From Paenibacillus bouchesdurhonensis (lineage in GTDB: Bacteria; Bacillota; Bacilli; Paenibacillales; Paenibacillaceae): a stretch of 64,000 nt of DNA. A program made the position numbers and the translations under genes. Each line of letters starts with the position of its first letter. The stretch's first letter is position 1. The stretch is from NCBI RefSeq assembly GCF_900155685.1, contig NZ_LT732548.1, positions 1,942,696-2,006,695 on the forward strand. The letters are read 5' to 3'. The notes below the pieces were generated by a model. It ran no database searches. It was not told where the DNA came from and saw nothing but the letters and a program-made list of their open reading frames with translations. Shown piece by piece: positions 44,675 through 55,340 of the stretch.

Positions 44675-46399
44675 ATGAATGAAGAAGCTAGTAAAACTGC
44701 GAAGACTACGAAGACAGCGAAGACACAGCGCCGTCCTAAATCGTCTCCCCCGCCGGTTCGGATTTTTGCGTTGGGCGGCTTGGGAGAGATCGGTAAAAAT
44801 ATGTACGTTGTGGAGTACAAAAATGAACTTATCATCATCGATTCGGGCTTGAAATTCCCCGATTCGCGCCTATCCGGAATAGATTATATTATTCCCGATA
44901 TGAGTTATCTGGTTGCCAACAAGCATAAAATCAAAGGTCTGTTTATTACACATGGACATGAGGATCATATTGGAGCTATTCCGTTTCTGCTGCGGCAGCT
45001 GCAAATCCCGATTTACGGAGGGCCGCTGACGATTGGCCTCGTTCGTGCCAAGCTGGAGGAATACCGCTTGCTCGGACAAGCCGAGCTGCATGTATTTCAT
45101 GAGAACGACAGATATGCATTCCAGCATCTTGCCGTTCATTTCTTCAGAACGACGCACAGCATTCCTGACGCTTTTGGGATCGTCGTGGACACGCCATACG
45201 GCCCGGTCGTGCATACCGGGGATTTCAAGTTTGATTTCACACCGGAAGACAGGCCTGCCGATCTGTCCAAGATGGCCAGCGTCGGGAGTGAAGGTGTTCT
45301 GGCGCTGCTAGCCGACAGCACGAACAGCGAACGGGAAGGCTTTACTCCTTCCGAGCGCAAGGTCGGCAATGCGATTCTTGAATCGTTCCAGCAATGCGAG
45401 GGACGCATATTGTTCGCTACGTTTGCTTCCAACGTGCACCGCCTGCAGCAGGTAGTGGAGGCCGCGATGCAGTGCGACCGCAAAATCGCCGTCATTGGCC
45501 GGAGCATGGAGAAGGTATTTACAATCGGACAGGAGCTGGGATATATCCGGGTGCCCGATGGCATGCTCATCGACGTGAAGCATATTGACCGTTATGAGGA
45601 TAACCGGGTGCTGATTGTCTGTACGGGCAGCCAGGGAGAGCCTAATGCCGCGCTGAGCCGAATCGCTTCCGGGGCGCATCGCTCCGTGCAAATTTACCCT
45701 GGGGATTCGGTTATATTCTCTTCGTCTCCGATTCCTGGCAACGAGCAGAACATTAATCGCAGCATCGATATGCTGATGCGGGCAGGCGCTAATGTCATTT
45801 ACGGCTCGATCATTGATATCCATACTTCGGGTCATGGCAATCGGGAGGACTTGAAGCTCATGCTCAGCATCATCCGTCCGAAGTATTTCATTCCGATTCA
45901 TGGGGAATACCGCATGCTGTTGGCTCACCGCGCTCTCGCGATGCAGACGGGGCTGTCGGAAGACCGCATCTTTGTCATGAATGTGGGGGACACATTGTCT
46001 GTGTATCGCAATCGCGCCAAGAAAGGCCGCTCAGTTCCATCCGGAGATGTCTTTATTAGCAATGGCGAGATGCGAACCTTTGAGGACGAGCTTGTGGAAG
46101 AGCGGGGCGAGCTGGCGCGAGAGGGCATCGTCATCGTCGTTATGACGATTGACGCTGAGACAGGCCAAATTTTGGCGGGTCCGGACATCGTGACTCGCGG
46201 CTTTGTCTACATGCAGGACGCGCGTCCGCTGCTGCGGCGAGCAGAAATGACGCTGAAGCGCAACCTGTCCAAGCAGGGGGAACGTCAAGAATACAATCGT
46301 TCGGATTGGGTGCGGTCGACACACCGGATCATGCGCAGATTTTTCATGAAGGAAGTAGGCCGAGCACCACATATCATGCCTTCTATTTTAGAAGTTTAA
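44675..46399 (+). CDS. rnj: ribonuclease J
   Basis: The 574-residue metallo-beta-lactamase/beta-CASP nuclease shows FALGGLGEIGKNMYVVEY, THGHEDHIGAIPFLL (HxHxDH zinc motif), HTGDFKFDFTP, SDSTNSER, beta-CASP ATFASNVHRLQQV, PIPGNEQN, TSGHGNRED and IHGEYRM. It degrades and matures RNA, with 5'-3' exonuclease and endonuclease activity. The C-terminal end (PHIMPSILEV) matches RNase J1 better than J2. A Lys/Thr-rich, low-complexity N-terminal extension of about 25 residues is unusual for the family. GAGAGGAA lies upstream. Confidence 0.93.
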   Translation: MNEEASKTAKTTKTAKTQRRPKSSPPPVRIFALGGLGEIGKNMYVVEYKNELIIIDSGLKFPDSRLSGIDYIIPDMSYLVANKHKIKGLFITHGHEDHIGAIPFLLRQLQIPIYGGPLTIGLVRAKLEEYRLLGQAELHVFHENDRYAFQHLAVHFFRTTHSIPDAFGIVVDTPYGPVVHTGDFKFDFTPEDRPADLSKMASVGSEGVLALLADSTNSEREGFTPSERKVGNAILESFQQCEGRILFATFASNVHRLQQVVEAAMQCDRKIAVIGRSMEKVFTIGQELGYIRVPDGMLIDVKHIDRYEDNRVLIVCTGSQGEPNAALSRIASGAHRSVQIYPGDSVIFSSSPIPGNEQNINRSIDMLMRAGANVIYGSIIDIHTSGHGNREDLKLMLSIIRPKYFIPIHGEYRMLLAHRALAMQTGLSEDRIFVMNVGDTLSVYRNRAKKGRSVPSGDVFISNGEMRTFEDELVEERGELAREGIVIVVMTIDAETGQILAGPDIVTRGFVYMQDARPLLRRAEMTLKRNLSKQGERQEYNRSDWVRSTHRIMRRFFMKEVGRAPHIMPSILEV

Positions 46400-46404
46400 G
46401 TTAT

Positions 46405-46438
46405 AAAAAGAGCCTTCCCGACAGGGAGGCTCTTTTTT
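46405..46438 (+). terminator. terminator after the RNase J gene
   Basis: AAAAAGAGCCTTCCC pairs with GGGAGGCTCTTTTTT across a GACA loop with one bulged base. Confidence 0.85.
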
Positions 46439-46587
46439 GCTTGTCGATGGAAACGGAAAGAAGGAAAAAGCATTTCTTTTTTTATCCTGAGAGTTTCAGT
46501 AAAGAGTATGAAGATGACCATAATCAGGTAATATACATATAGCCAAAATGAAATTGCCTTACAGGAAAATGAAGGAGGCTACTCTAT

Positions 46588-47772
46588 ATGAAAGAGCAAT
46601 TATTTCAAAGACTGCGTGAAAAAAAAGAGCAGATCATCGAAATTAGGCGTTATTTGCATGCCCATCCTGAGTTATCCTTTCACGAAGATAATACAGCTAG
46701 GTATATTGCTGATTTTTATGCCGGTAAGGATTGCGAAGTGCGAAACCATGTCGGCGGAAATGGAGTTGTCGTTACGATTGATAGCGGCAAACCTGGGAAA
46801 ACAATTGCTATCCGCGCTGATTTTGATGCGCTTCCGATTATGGAGGAGACAGGCCTTCCCTTCGCTTCGCAGAACCCTGGTGTTATGCATGCCTGCGGCC
46901 ATGATGGGCATACTGCTTACATGCTAATTCTGGGAGAGACCTTGATCGAAATGAAGGATGAACTCCGGGGAAGGGTTGTTATTTTGCATCAGCATGCGGA
47001 AGAAAAGCCGCCGGGCGGAGCAGTACAAATGATCAAGGACGGCTGCCTGGAGGGGGTCGATCATGTGTTTGGCATCCATGTCATGTCGACGATGGAGACG
47101 GGCAAAATATATTATCGCGAAGGAAATATACAAACCGGACGTGCTTATTTCAAAGTGAAAATAAACGGCAAGGGCGGACACGGATCCTCGCCTCATATGG
47201 CCAATGATGCGATCGTGGCCGGCAGCTATTTTGTTCAGGCTGTGCAAACGATTGTTAGTCGGCGCTTGAATCCGTTTGATGTAGCGTCGATTACAATCGG
47301 CTCCTTCGATGGCAAGGGAAGCTTCAATGTCATTAAAGATTCCGTTGAACTAGAAGGCGATGTAAGGGTAATGACGGAGGAAACCAGAGAGCTGGTTGAA
47401 CAGGAAATTCGCCGCAAGCTGGAAGGATTGCAGGCCATGTCCGGAATCACATATGAACTGGATTACCAGAATGACTATCCGGTGCTTTTCAATGATCCGG
47501 AGTTGACGGAATTTGTAGCGGAGTCGTTAAAGAATAGTTCGATCCCTGGTGTGACGGGGGTGGAGCGATGCGAACCTCAGCCGCCGTCTGAGGATTTCGC
47601 CTACTATGCCCAAGAACGTCCAAGTGTATTTTTCTATGTTGGGGCGATGCCGGCAGACGGCAAATATTATCCTCATCACCATCCTAAATTTGATATTAAT
47701 GAGGACTGTATGCTTATTGCCGCTGAAGCGATGGGAGCTGTAGTTATAGACTATCTAAGAGAGGACGACTAA
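46588..47772 (+). CDS. M20 family amidohydrolase
   Basis: The 394-residue protein is an M20D peptidase/N-acyl-amino-acid amidohydrolase: RRYLHAHPELSFHE, metal site HACGHDGHTA (His, Asp), QHAEEKPPGGA (catalytic Glu), GIHVMS (His), and the C-terminal YYPHHHPKFDINED. It probably removes acyl or amide groups from amino acids. GGAGGC precedes the ATG. The next reading frame, a broken MFS transporter, starts 4 bp after its stop, so the two were once an enzyme/transporter pair. Confidence 0.9.
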   Translation: MKEQLFQRLREKKEQIIEIRRYLHAHPELSFHEDNTARYIADFYAGKDCEVRNHVGGNGVVVTIDSGKPGKTIAIRADFDALPIMEETGLPFASQNPGVMHACGHDGHTAYMLILGETLIEMKDELRGRVVILHQHAEEKPPGGAVQMIKDGCLEGVDHVFGIHVMSTMETGKIYYREGNIQTGRAYFKVKINGKGGHGSSPHMANDAIVAGSYFVQAVQTIVSRRLNPFDVASITIGSFDGKGSFNVIKDSVELEGDVRVMTEETRELVEQEIRRKLEGLQAMSGITYELDYQNDYPVLFNDPELTEFVAESLKNSSIPGVTGVERCEPQPPSEDFAYYAQERPSVFFYVGAMPADGKYYPHHHPKFDINEDCMLIAAEAMGAVVIDYLREDD

Positions 47773-47776
47773 TTAT

Positions 47777-48019
47777 ATGGACACTCCATACCATGGCAGC
47801 AATAAGCTAATTCTCGGGATCGTATTCGGGGTAATTACATTTTGGCTGTTTGCTCAATCGATGGTTAACATTGTACCTGCCGTGCAGGCGGATCTGGGAA
47901 TATCGCTTGATATTATTAATATCGCGATCAGTTTGACGGCTTTGTTTTCCGGAATATTAATCGTTGTTGCCGGAGGACTGGCCGATGTGAATCAAATTTT
48001 CGGCATCCACTTAGAGTAA
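47777..48019 (+). pseudogene. N-terminal remnant of an MFS transporter gene
   Basis: The 80-residue frame begins like a drug/metabolite MFS exporter: one helix (LILGIVFGVITFWLFAQSMV), NIVPAVQADLG, then a second helix ending GGLAD, where functional transporters continue with an Arg-rich loop. Here the frame turns to unrelated VNQIFGIHLE and stops. The other ten or so helices are missing; the PTS control region begins about 80 bp later. A deletion between the two loci is the simplest reading. Confidence 0.7.
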
Positions 48020-48103
48020 TATATAGATAGGCCTCAGGGTGTAAAAGATTAAGATTGTCCCAATCGTTATCGTTCGATGATGCTTTAAAACAATAATTTT
48101 TTG

Positions 48104-48117
48104 TGGAAACGGTTTAT
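48104..48117 (+). promoter_or_regulatory. cre-like catabolite-control site overlapping the PTS promoter
   Basis: TGGAAACGGTTTAT fits the CcpA consensus TGNAANCGNWNNCA except for the last CA. It overlaps the first base of the -35 box, a position expected to repress when glucose is present. Confidence 0.55.
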
Positions 48118-48145
48118 TGACAAGTCGATTTTTGTCGTATATACT
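48117..48145 (+). promoter_or_regulatory. sigma-A promoter of the PTS operon
   Basis: TTGACA (48117-48122), a 17-bp spacer and TATACT (48140-48145). Confidence 0.8.
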
Positions 48146-48183
48146 TTGCGTGTAAGTTAATGCGACAGTCGCTTGCTGCATTT

Positions 48184-48245
48184 CTGAAACGTTTCAGTTC
48201 ACGAAAGTTATTTTTTTTGGATATTTACTGTAACGTTTCAGTAAA
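48184..48245. promoter_or_regulatory. two LacI-type operators in the PTS leader
   Basis: CTGAAACGTTTCAG (48184-48197) is a perfect 14-bp palindrome with a central CG. ACTGTAACGTTTCAGT (48227-48242) is the same site with one mismatch, inside TTTACTG/CAGTAAA. The centres are 44 bp apart, both downstream of the promoter. They are the likely targets of the LacI protein encoded by the second gene of the operon. Confidence 0.7.
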
Positions 48246-48282
48246 TGTCCGCACACTTAAAAAAGTTGCCGAGGTGACGAAG

Positions 48283-49659
48283 ATGAGCAATAAAGAGCTC
48301 GCATCAGAAATTATTAAATTTGTAGGGGGAAAAAGCAATGTTTCGAACTTAATTCATTGTGCAACACGTTTGCGTTTTGAATTAAAAGAGGATTCTATCG
48401 CTGACCTGGAAAGGATTAAAGCACTGCCTAAGGTACTTGGCGTCATGCAAGCGCAAGGCACAACTATGGTTATCATCGGGCCGCTTGTAAACGAGGTGTA
48501 CACCGAAATTGTAGAGCAGTTGGATCAGAATCAGGCAGACGGGCAGACCAGCGCTTCTACTCCACAGAAAGAAAACGGGAGTAAAAAATCATGGTTTGAT
48601 AAACTGCTTGCGACCATTTCGGCTATTTTTACACCTTACATTCCCATTTTGGCTACTTCCGGGATTATCAAAGGGTTAATTGATATTTTGGCCCAATTCG
48701 ATATTCTTCCCGCTACAAGCAATACTTATTTAATTTTGGCTGGTGCGGGCAATGCTTTAATCTACTTCTTCCCTATCCTGCTGGCTTTTACGGCGGCTCA
48801 AAAATTCGGCGCGAATCCTTATATCGGCGCGGCGATTGGTGCGGCTCTCATGGAGCCAAACATCACGGGAATTACGACGACAGGCAATGTTATCGACTTT
48901 TTAGGCATTCGTTTTACCGCAATGAACTTTTCTAGCACGGTCATCCCGATTATTTTGGCAATATGGGCTTATTCACATCTGGACAAATTACTAAAGAGAT
49001 TTTTACCGAAAGCTTTGCAATTTATCTTCGTACCGCTGCTGTCCATGGTGATAATGGTTCCTTTAACATTAATGGTTTTCGGACCCGTTGGCGGATTTAT
49101 GGCAAATATGATCGCGAATGGATACGAATTATTACTTCACTCCAACGATATTATCTTTAATGCGATTTTCGGTGCTTTGTTCATTTATGTCATCATGCTC
49201 GGTGTTCATTGGGTGATTCTGCCGCTTCAATTATCTTATCTTGCAGAGCACGGAATGGAGTATACCCTCGGCTCCGGCGGACTAGGAAACTATGCATTGC
49301 TTGGCGTATGTCTTGCCGTGCTGGTCATCTCTAAAAATAAAGAAGAGAGGGGCATCGCCAGTTCATCGGCCTTTGTCAATTTTCTATCGGGTGTTACAGA
49401 GCCAGGCTTGTATGGGGTTGTAATGAAGAATAAGAAATACTTTATATCCCTCTCGCTTGGTGGTTTGATCGGAGGCATCATCTTTGGAGCGACTGGCAGT
49501 TATATTACGAATTTTGCCTTTACCGGATTATTCGGACTTCCAGCCTTCCTGTCATCACCGACAGCCGTTACTTACTTCATCAGCGTTTTTGTAACACTAG
49601 CTGTATCCTTTATTACAACAATTCTTTTAAGCAAAAAAGGGTTCAAACTTAGGAAGTAA
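48283..49659 (+). CDS. PTS beta-glucoside transporter, EIIBC
   Basis: The 458-residue protein has an EIIB domain (1-85) with phospho-Cys in LIHCATRLRFELKED and an EIIC domain (about 105-455) of the glucose/beta-glucoside superfamily (TPYIPILATSGIIKGL; GVTEPGLYGVVM). It transports and phosphorylates a sugar. The usual EIIA domain is not fused but is a separate gene at 54260. Start ATG 48283 follows GAGGTGA; an in-frame upstream extension from 48160 would be read across the two operators and is rejected. Confidence 0.92.
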   Translation: MSNKELASEIIKFVGGKSNVSNLIHCATRLRFELKEDSIADLERIKALPKVLGVMQAQGTTMVIIGPLVNEVYTEIVEQLDQNQADGQTSASTPQKENGSKKSWFDKLLATISAIFTPYIPILATSGIIKGLIDILAQFDILPATSNTYLILAGAGNALIYFFPILLAFTAAQKFGANPYIGAAIGAALMEPNITGITTTGNVIDFLGIRFTAMNFSSTVIPIILAIWAYSHLDKLLKRFLPKALQFIFVPLLSMVIMVPLTLMVFGPVGGFMANMIANGYELLLHSNDIIFNAIFGALFIYVIMLGVHWVILPLQLSYLAEHGMEYTLGSGGLGNYALLGVCLAVLVISKNKEERGIASSSAFVNFLSGVTEPGLYGVVMKNKKYFISLSLGGLIGGIIFGATGSYITNFAFTGLFGLPAFLSSPTAVTYFISVFVTLAVSFITTILLSKKGFKLRK

Positions 49660-49836
49660 AGAAGTAATGCCTGTTCGAGTGAATGAATGAAGTTGGCAGC
49701 CGAAACGATATTCAACATTCGTTAGAGTATCTGAAGCGTTTGTCACTCTATTATCCCTATGCAGCAATAGTTAATTTCATTAAAACGTTCTATGATAGTA
49801 TGAGTGCGGATAAATAGGCGTGAGGTGCAAAGTAAA

Positions 49837-50871
49837 ATGGCAACTATAAAAGATATTGCTAAACTTTTGGGGATTTCAGTTTCGGCTGTCTCCATGGCTT
49901 TGAATGACAGTCCTGAAATAGGCGATAAAACGAAGAAAAGGGTAAGGGAAGCTGCAAAACAGTTGAACTATGTGAAAAACGGTACGGCGATCGATTTACA
50001 GCGGCAAAAAACGAATATTGTCCTGTTTATAACAGATAACCCAACCCGTCCTTATTTCACGGATTCTTTGCAGGTCGTACAAAATGAACTGATGATGAAA
50101 GATATCGACCTGGTCATTATTACTGCCAACAATAAGCATATAGGCACGGCGGAGCGATTTATTTCAGAGAATAGGGCAGACGCGGTGATCTGTATGTCAA
50201 AATTTATTCCCGACGATTTCGTCAATATGTATGCCAACAAGAATATGCCGATTTTTGTCCTCGGAAGAAAATCGGATTTAATAGCGAACGAATTTGTGGT
50301 AAATGTTGCCCTTGATTATGAGCGCGTCGGTGAGGATATTACAGAATATCTTATCCAGAGAGGACATCGGAAAATCGCATTTGTTAGGGGAAGCAAGACA
50401 TCGGTTGGTACGAAATACCGGTATGAAGGATACTTGAGAAGCCTGAAAAGGTTCGGCCTGAAAGTTGAGAAGAACCTTATTTTTGAGGCGAATGGAAGCG
50501 ACTATGACCAAGGATACCATACGACAGGCAAAATTATAGAAAAAATCATTTCCAAGCAAATTGATGCCATCTTTTACGCTACAGATGATTTGGCGGTTGG
50601 AGGCTTGCAAAAACTGCTGGAAAAGGGGATTTCCGTCCCGGATGATGTTTCGATTGTAGGCTATAACAATTATCCGATTTCTAAAATGGTTACTCCTCCG
50701 ATCACGACAGTAGACCTGCACCAGCAGAAGATCATGAGAAGAGTCGCCAAAGCGTTGATCGGGATGATGGACGGGAGCAAGACGAAGGAAGATATCGTGA
50801 AAAGATTGCAGAAGGATGCGATTTTCCATTCAGAAATTATAGAAAGAGGTTCTGTGAAAAATAGAGAGTAG
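49837..50871 (+). CDS. LacI family transcriptional regulator
   Basis: The 344-residue protein has the N-terminal HTH ATIKDIAKLLGISVSAVSMA (2-21), hinge helix text and a periplasmic-binding-like effector domain (NIVLFITDNPTRPYF; RGHRKIAFVRG; DAIFYATDDLAVGGLQ; GISVPDDVSIVGYNNYP). It should repress the PTS operon via the palindromes at 48184 and 48227, induced by a glucoside or its phosphate. AGGTG precedes ATG 49837; GTG 49804 is rejected. A degenerate copy of the operator (CTGAAGCGTTTGTC at 49731) upstream may allow autoregulation. Confidence 0.92.
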   Translation: MATIKDIAKLLGISVSAVSMALNDSPEIGDKTKKRVREAAKQLNYVKNGTAIDLQRQKTNIVLFITDNPTRPYFTDSLQVVQNELMMKDIDLVIITANNKHIGTAERFISENRADAVICMSKFIPDDFVNMYANKNMPIFVLGRKSDLIANEFVVNVALDYERVGEDITEYLIQRGHRKIAFVRGSKTSVGTKYRYEGYLRSLKRFGLKVEKNLIFEANGSDYDQGYHTTGKIIEKIISKQIDAIFYATDDLAVGGLQKLLEKGISVPDDVSIVGYNNYPISKMVTPPITTVDLHQQKIMRRVAKALIGMMDGSKTKEDIVKRLQKDAIFHSEIIERGSVKNRE

Positions 50872-52308
<1,437 letters not shown>

Positions 52309-52337
52309 CTTCATATAGAGACAGAGGAGTGGTACAC

Positions 52338-54218
52338 ATGAAATTCCCCAATCTTTTCAAACCGATTAGAATCAAAAATGTAGTGTTCAATAACCGGATT
52401 ATCGCGACCCCTGCGGGTCCATATCATGATAAAGCGATTGGCGGCGCTGGTGTGATCATTACGGGAAGCGTCAATGTTAGCAGGAAGAGAGCGAGCTACT
52501 CCCGGCCGGACGAGCCTTATGCTTTTGACAAATACCAAATAGAAGCCACGAGAAACCGCGTCATTATTGCCCACCAGGCCGGGGCCAAAGCTTCCTTGGA
52601 GCTGATTCACTCCGGACAATATGCGCGTGTCGACGATTACGCGATCGGTCCGATTGATATGGTCAGACAAGACGGGACCATCGTTAAAGCGATGGACGAG
52701 CAAATGATGGATGAGGTCGCAAACGATTGGGCGGAAACGGCTAGGCGGGCCAAAGAGACCGGTTTCGATCTGGTTATGCTTCATTTCGCGCACGGCTGGC
52801 TGCCTGCCGAGTTTCTCTCGCCGCTGTTTAATAAGCGGACAGACGAGTACGGCGGTTCCTTTGAAAACCGAATTAAATTTCCCAAAATGATCGTAGAGCG
52901 GGTTCGCCAGGCCGTCGGGCCAGATTTTATCGTGGATATGCGGATCAGCGCCTCTGAAGTTGTAGATGGTTCCATTGAATTCAAGGACGTTCTGGAATTT
53001 ATCAAAATTATAGAAGACAAAATCGACATGGTTCATATCTCAGCGGGGCTTGACATCAACTACGAAGGAAATGTTCATATGGCTCCAACTATTTTTAAAG
53101 AGCATATGCCGAATGTGGAGTGGGCAGCCGAAGTGAAACGGAATGTCAGCATTCCAGTGACCGTTGTCGGGGCGATTATGAATCCGACCGAAGCCGAATC
53201 GATTATCGCCGAGGGAAAAGCTGATTTTGTAGCCTTAGGACGGCCGCTTATCGCCGACCCGTTCTGGCCCCAGAAAGCCAAAGAAGGCCGTGATGAGGAT
53301 ATAGTTCCTTGCCTGCGCTGCCAATATTGCTATCATATATCGACCGAGAGAAAAAATGTGGGCTGCTCCGTCAACCCTAGATATATGAGACCTGACCTCG
53401 TGCCCCTGGAACTGCCGAAGGCGAAGAAGCAAAGGAAGGTCGTGATCATCGGCGGCGGGCCAGCCGGGATGAAAGCCGCTCTCGTCGCGGATGAGCGGGG
53501 GCATGAAGTGATCCTGCTGGAAAAGGGAGATGCACTCGGTGGAGCGCTGCGTTATTCCGAATATGAAGAACTGAAAATTGACTTGTACAATTACATGAAA
53601 TATCTTATCGTCCAGATGAATAAATCCAAGGTGAAGGTTCAATTGGGGGTAGAAGCGACACCGGAGCTGGTAAAAGGGCTCTCCCCGGATGCCATCATCA
53701 TTGCGGTAGGCGCCCATCCATTCACGCCGCCGATTAAAGGAGTGGAACTGGATCATGTTTATGGCGCGCTGGATGTTTATACCCGAATGGATGAAGTGGG
53801 CCACGATGTGGTTCTCATCGGTGGCGGTTCTACTGGCTGCGAACTAGGCATCGAACTGGCGCGACAAGGGAAAAACGTTACGATTATGGAAGCGGGCGAT
53901 ATCCTGGCGAAGAACGGGAACATTCTATATCGCGTTGGACTAAGACAGACGATGGATAAAGAAAAGACCCTCCATTCCAAAATGAATGTCAAAATCAAGG
54001 AAATTACCGAAGAGGGCGTTGTCTATGAAGAAGCAGGAGAACAGAAGCACCATCCGGCTCAAACTGTAATTCTCTCAACGGGCATGAGAACTAATCCGAA
54101 CTTGATTGATTCGTTCTACGGAATCGTTCCGGACACCTTTATCGTCGGGGATGCCAACAGACCGAGAAATGTGATGGATGCGACAAGAGAGGCCTACCTG
54201 ATTGCCAAGAACCTCTAA
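52338..54218 (+). CDS. old-yellow-enzyme/FAD reductase of the 2-enoate or 2,4-dienoyl-CoA reductase family
   Basis: The 626-residue protein has an FMN TIM barrel (about 1-345: FNNRIIATPAG, HSGQYAR, FDLVMLHFAHGWLPAEFLSP, RTDEYGGSFENRIKF), a 4Fe-4S cysteine cluster (CLRCQYCYHI, then GCSVNP), and a C-terminal FAD/NAD(P) part with KVVIIGGGPAGMKAAL and VVLIGGGSTGCELGIEL. The family reduces activated C=C bonds of enoates, dienoyl-CoA or aromatic enones. Its position between GH1 and EIIA genes suggests it acts on the aglycone released from a beta-glucoside (inference). ATG 52338 follows GAGGAG. Confidence 0.88.
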   Translation: MKFPNLFKPIRIKNVVFNNRIIATPAGPYHDKAIGGAGVIITGSVNVSRKRASYSRPDEPYAFDKYQIEATRNRVIIAHQAGAKASLELIHSGQYARVDDYAIGPIDMVRQDGTIVKAMDEQMMDEVANDWAETARRAKETGFDLVMLHFAHGWLPAEFLSPLFNKRTDEYGGSFENRIKFPKMIVERVRQAVGPDFIVDMRISASEVVDGSIEFKDVLEFIKIIEDKIDMVHISAGLDINYEGNVHMAPTIFKEHMPNVEWAAEVKRNVSIPVTVVGAIMNPTEAESIIAEGKADFVALGRPLIADPFWPQKAKEGRDEDIVPCLRCQYCYHISTERKNVGCSVNPRYMRPDLVPLELPKAKKQRKVVIIGGGPAGMKAALVADERGHEVILLEKGDALGGALRYSEYEELKIDLYNYMKYLIVQMNKSKVKVQLGVEATPELVKGLSPDAIIIAVGAHPFTPPIKGVELDHVYGALDVYTRMDEVGHDVVLIGGGSTGCELGIELARQGKNVTIMEAGDILAKNGNILYRVGLRQTMDKEKTLHSKMNVKIKEITEEGVVYEEAGEQKHHPAQTVILSTGMRTNPNLIDSFYGIVPDTFIVGDANRPRNVMDATREAYLIAKNL

Positions 54219-54259
54219 TCATAAATAGAAATTAAGCTGAGTATTATGGAGGCAATGTT

Positions 54260-54754
54260 ATGTTTGGACGTAAAAAGAAGAATCCCCCCCAGGCTGTATT
54301 GGAAATTCCGGCGCCGTTGTCCGGCAAGATTATACCGTTGGAGCAGGTGCCGGATGAAGCCTTTTCCAGCAAGGCGATGGGTGAAGGCATAGCGGTTGAA
54401 CCCGATGCAGGCAAGGTGTTTGCACCGTTTGCAGGGAAAATTGCACATATTATGGAGAAAAGCAAACATGCGGTTCTGCTGGAGCATGCTTCCGGCGCGC
54501 AGATTTTGATCCATGTCGGAGTGAATACCGTTTCACTCAAAGGCGAAGGCTTTACCGCCCATGTAAACAATGGAGACAAGGTCGAGAAAGGCCAGCTGCT
54601 GCTGGAATTCGATATCCCTGCTATTCAGCAGGCAGGATATCCCGTAATTACACCGGTCATTGTCCCGAATGGCCAGGAATCTGTCAACAAGGTTGAAGTT
54701 GTGTCGGAGATCGCAAATCCGCAGCAGGAGACCGTCATACGCATTTATTTCTAA
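54260..54754 (+). CDS. PTS EIIA component, glucose type
   Basis: This 164-residue EIIA-Glc domain (PAPLSGKIIPLEQVPDEAFS; GEGIAVEPDAGKVFAPFAGK) has the phospho-accepting His in ILIHVGVNTVSLKGEGF. It supplies phosphate from HPr to the EIIBC protein at 48283, completing the PTS. GGAGGC lies upstream of ATG 54260. It is the last gene before a terminator. Confidence 0.92.
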   Translation: MFGRKKKNPPQAVLEIPAPLSGKIIPLEQVPDEAFSSKAMGEGIAVEPDAGKVFAPFAGKIAHIMEKSKHAVLLEHASGAQILIHVGVNTVSLKGEGFTAHVNNGDKVEKGQLLLEFDIPAIQQAGYPVITPVIVPNGQESVNKVEVVSEIANPQQETVIRIYF

Positions 54755-54755
54755 T

Positions 54756-54799
54756 ACAAACTCCCCTTCGTCGAGGTTATCGCGAAGGGGAATTTGTTT
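54756..54799 (+). terminator. terminator of the PTS operon
   Basis: TCCCCTTCG (54762-54770) pairs with CGAAGGGGA (54783-54791), and ACAAA with TTTGT outside, followed by T-rich sequence. Confidence 0.8.
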
Positions 54800-54883
54800 A
54801 CTGGTAGGAACAGAATCAAAGGAGTTTTTCATCATATAAATTGTAAATGACAGCTAAAATGTTATCAATCTTATCTTTTATTC

Positions 54884-55258
54884 ATGGATTTACATCGGGC
54901 TTCATTGAAGCCCTTCTTGGGGAATGCTGGCGGTAGATCCGATACGATCGCGGAACGAGTTATGAGGTATTTAATGAAAAATACGGAGAGAGATTTTGAT
55001 GCCCAGGCTTTAAGCAAACACTTGAATTTAAACTATAGCTACATCTCGTCCGCTTTTAAGAAGCAGACGGGTCAAAGTGTTATCGAAGCCCATACGAAGC
55101 TGCGAATAAATAAAGCCATTGAGCTAATGAAAAATAGCTCGTTGATCGTTTCTGAAATTAGTGACAAGCTAGGCTTCACGAATCCCTACTACTTCAGTAG
55201 GGTATTTAAAAAAAGTGTTGGGGGAATCGCCGACGTCTTATATGAAACAAATTTATAA
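54884..55258 (+). pseudogene. AraC regulator remnant, DNA-binding half only
   Basis: The 124-codon frame holds an AraC double HTH (about 40-115: FDAQALSKHLNLNYSYISSA, LIVSEISDKLGFTNPYYFSR) but no ligand domain, and no ribosome binding site stands before ATG 54884. It could be a short stand-alone AraC protein, but a truncated gene is more likely. It sits between the PTS terminator and the promoter at 55299. Confidence 0.55.
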
Positions 55259-55298
55259 GACATAAAGCTGAGAAGGGGCAATGTTTGAAAAAAATTAA

Positions 55299-55327
55299 TT
55301 GACCACCAGTACATATTTTCGTATAAT
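55299..55327 (+). promoter_or_regulatory. sigma-A promoter of the XRE-TPR regulator / peptide pair
   Basis: TTGACC (55299-55304), a 17-bp spacer and TATAAT (55322-55327). Confidence 0.8.
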
Positions 55328-55340
55328 GTGTAAAAATATA

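Noticed and set aside
48160..48282. 41-codon N-terminal extension of the PTS EIIBC protein
   Set aside because: It spans the two operators and lacks a ribosome site; EIIB domains start at the MSNKELA position.
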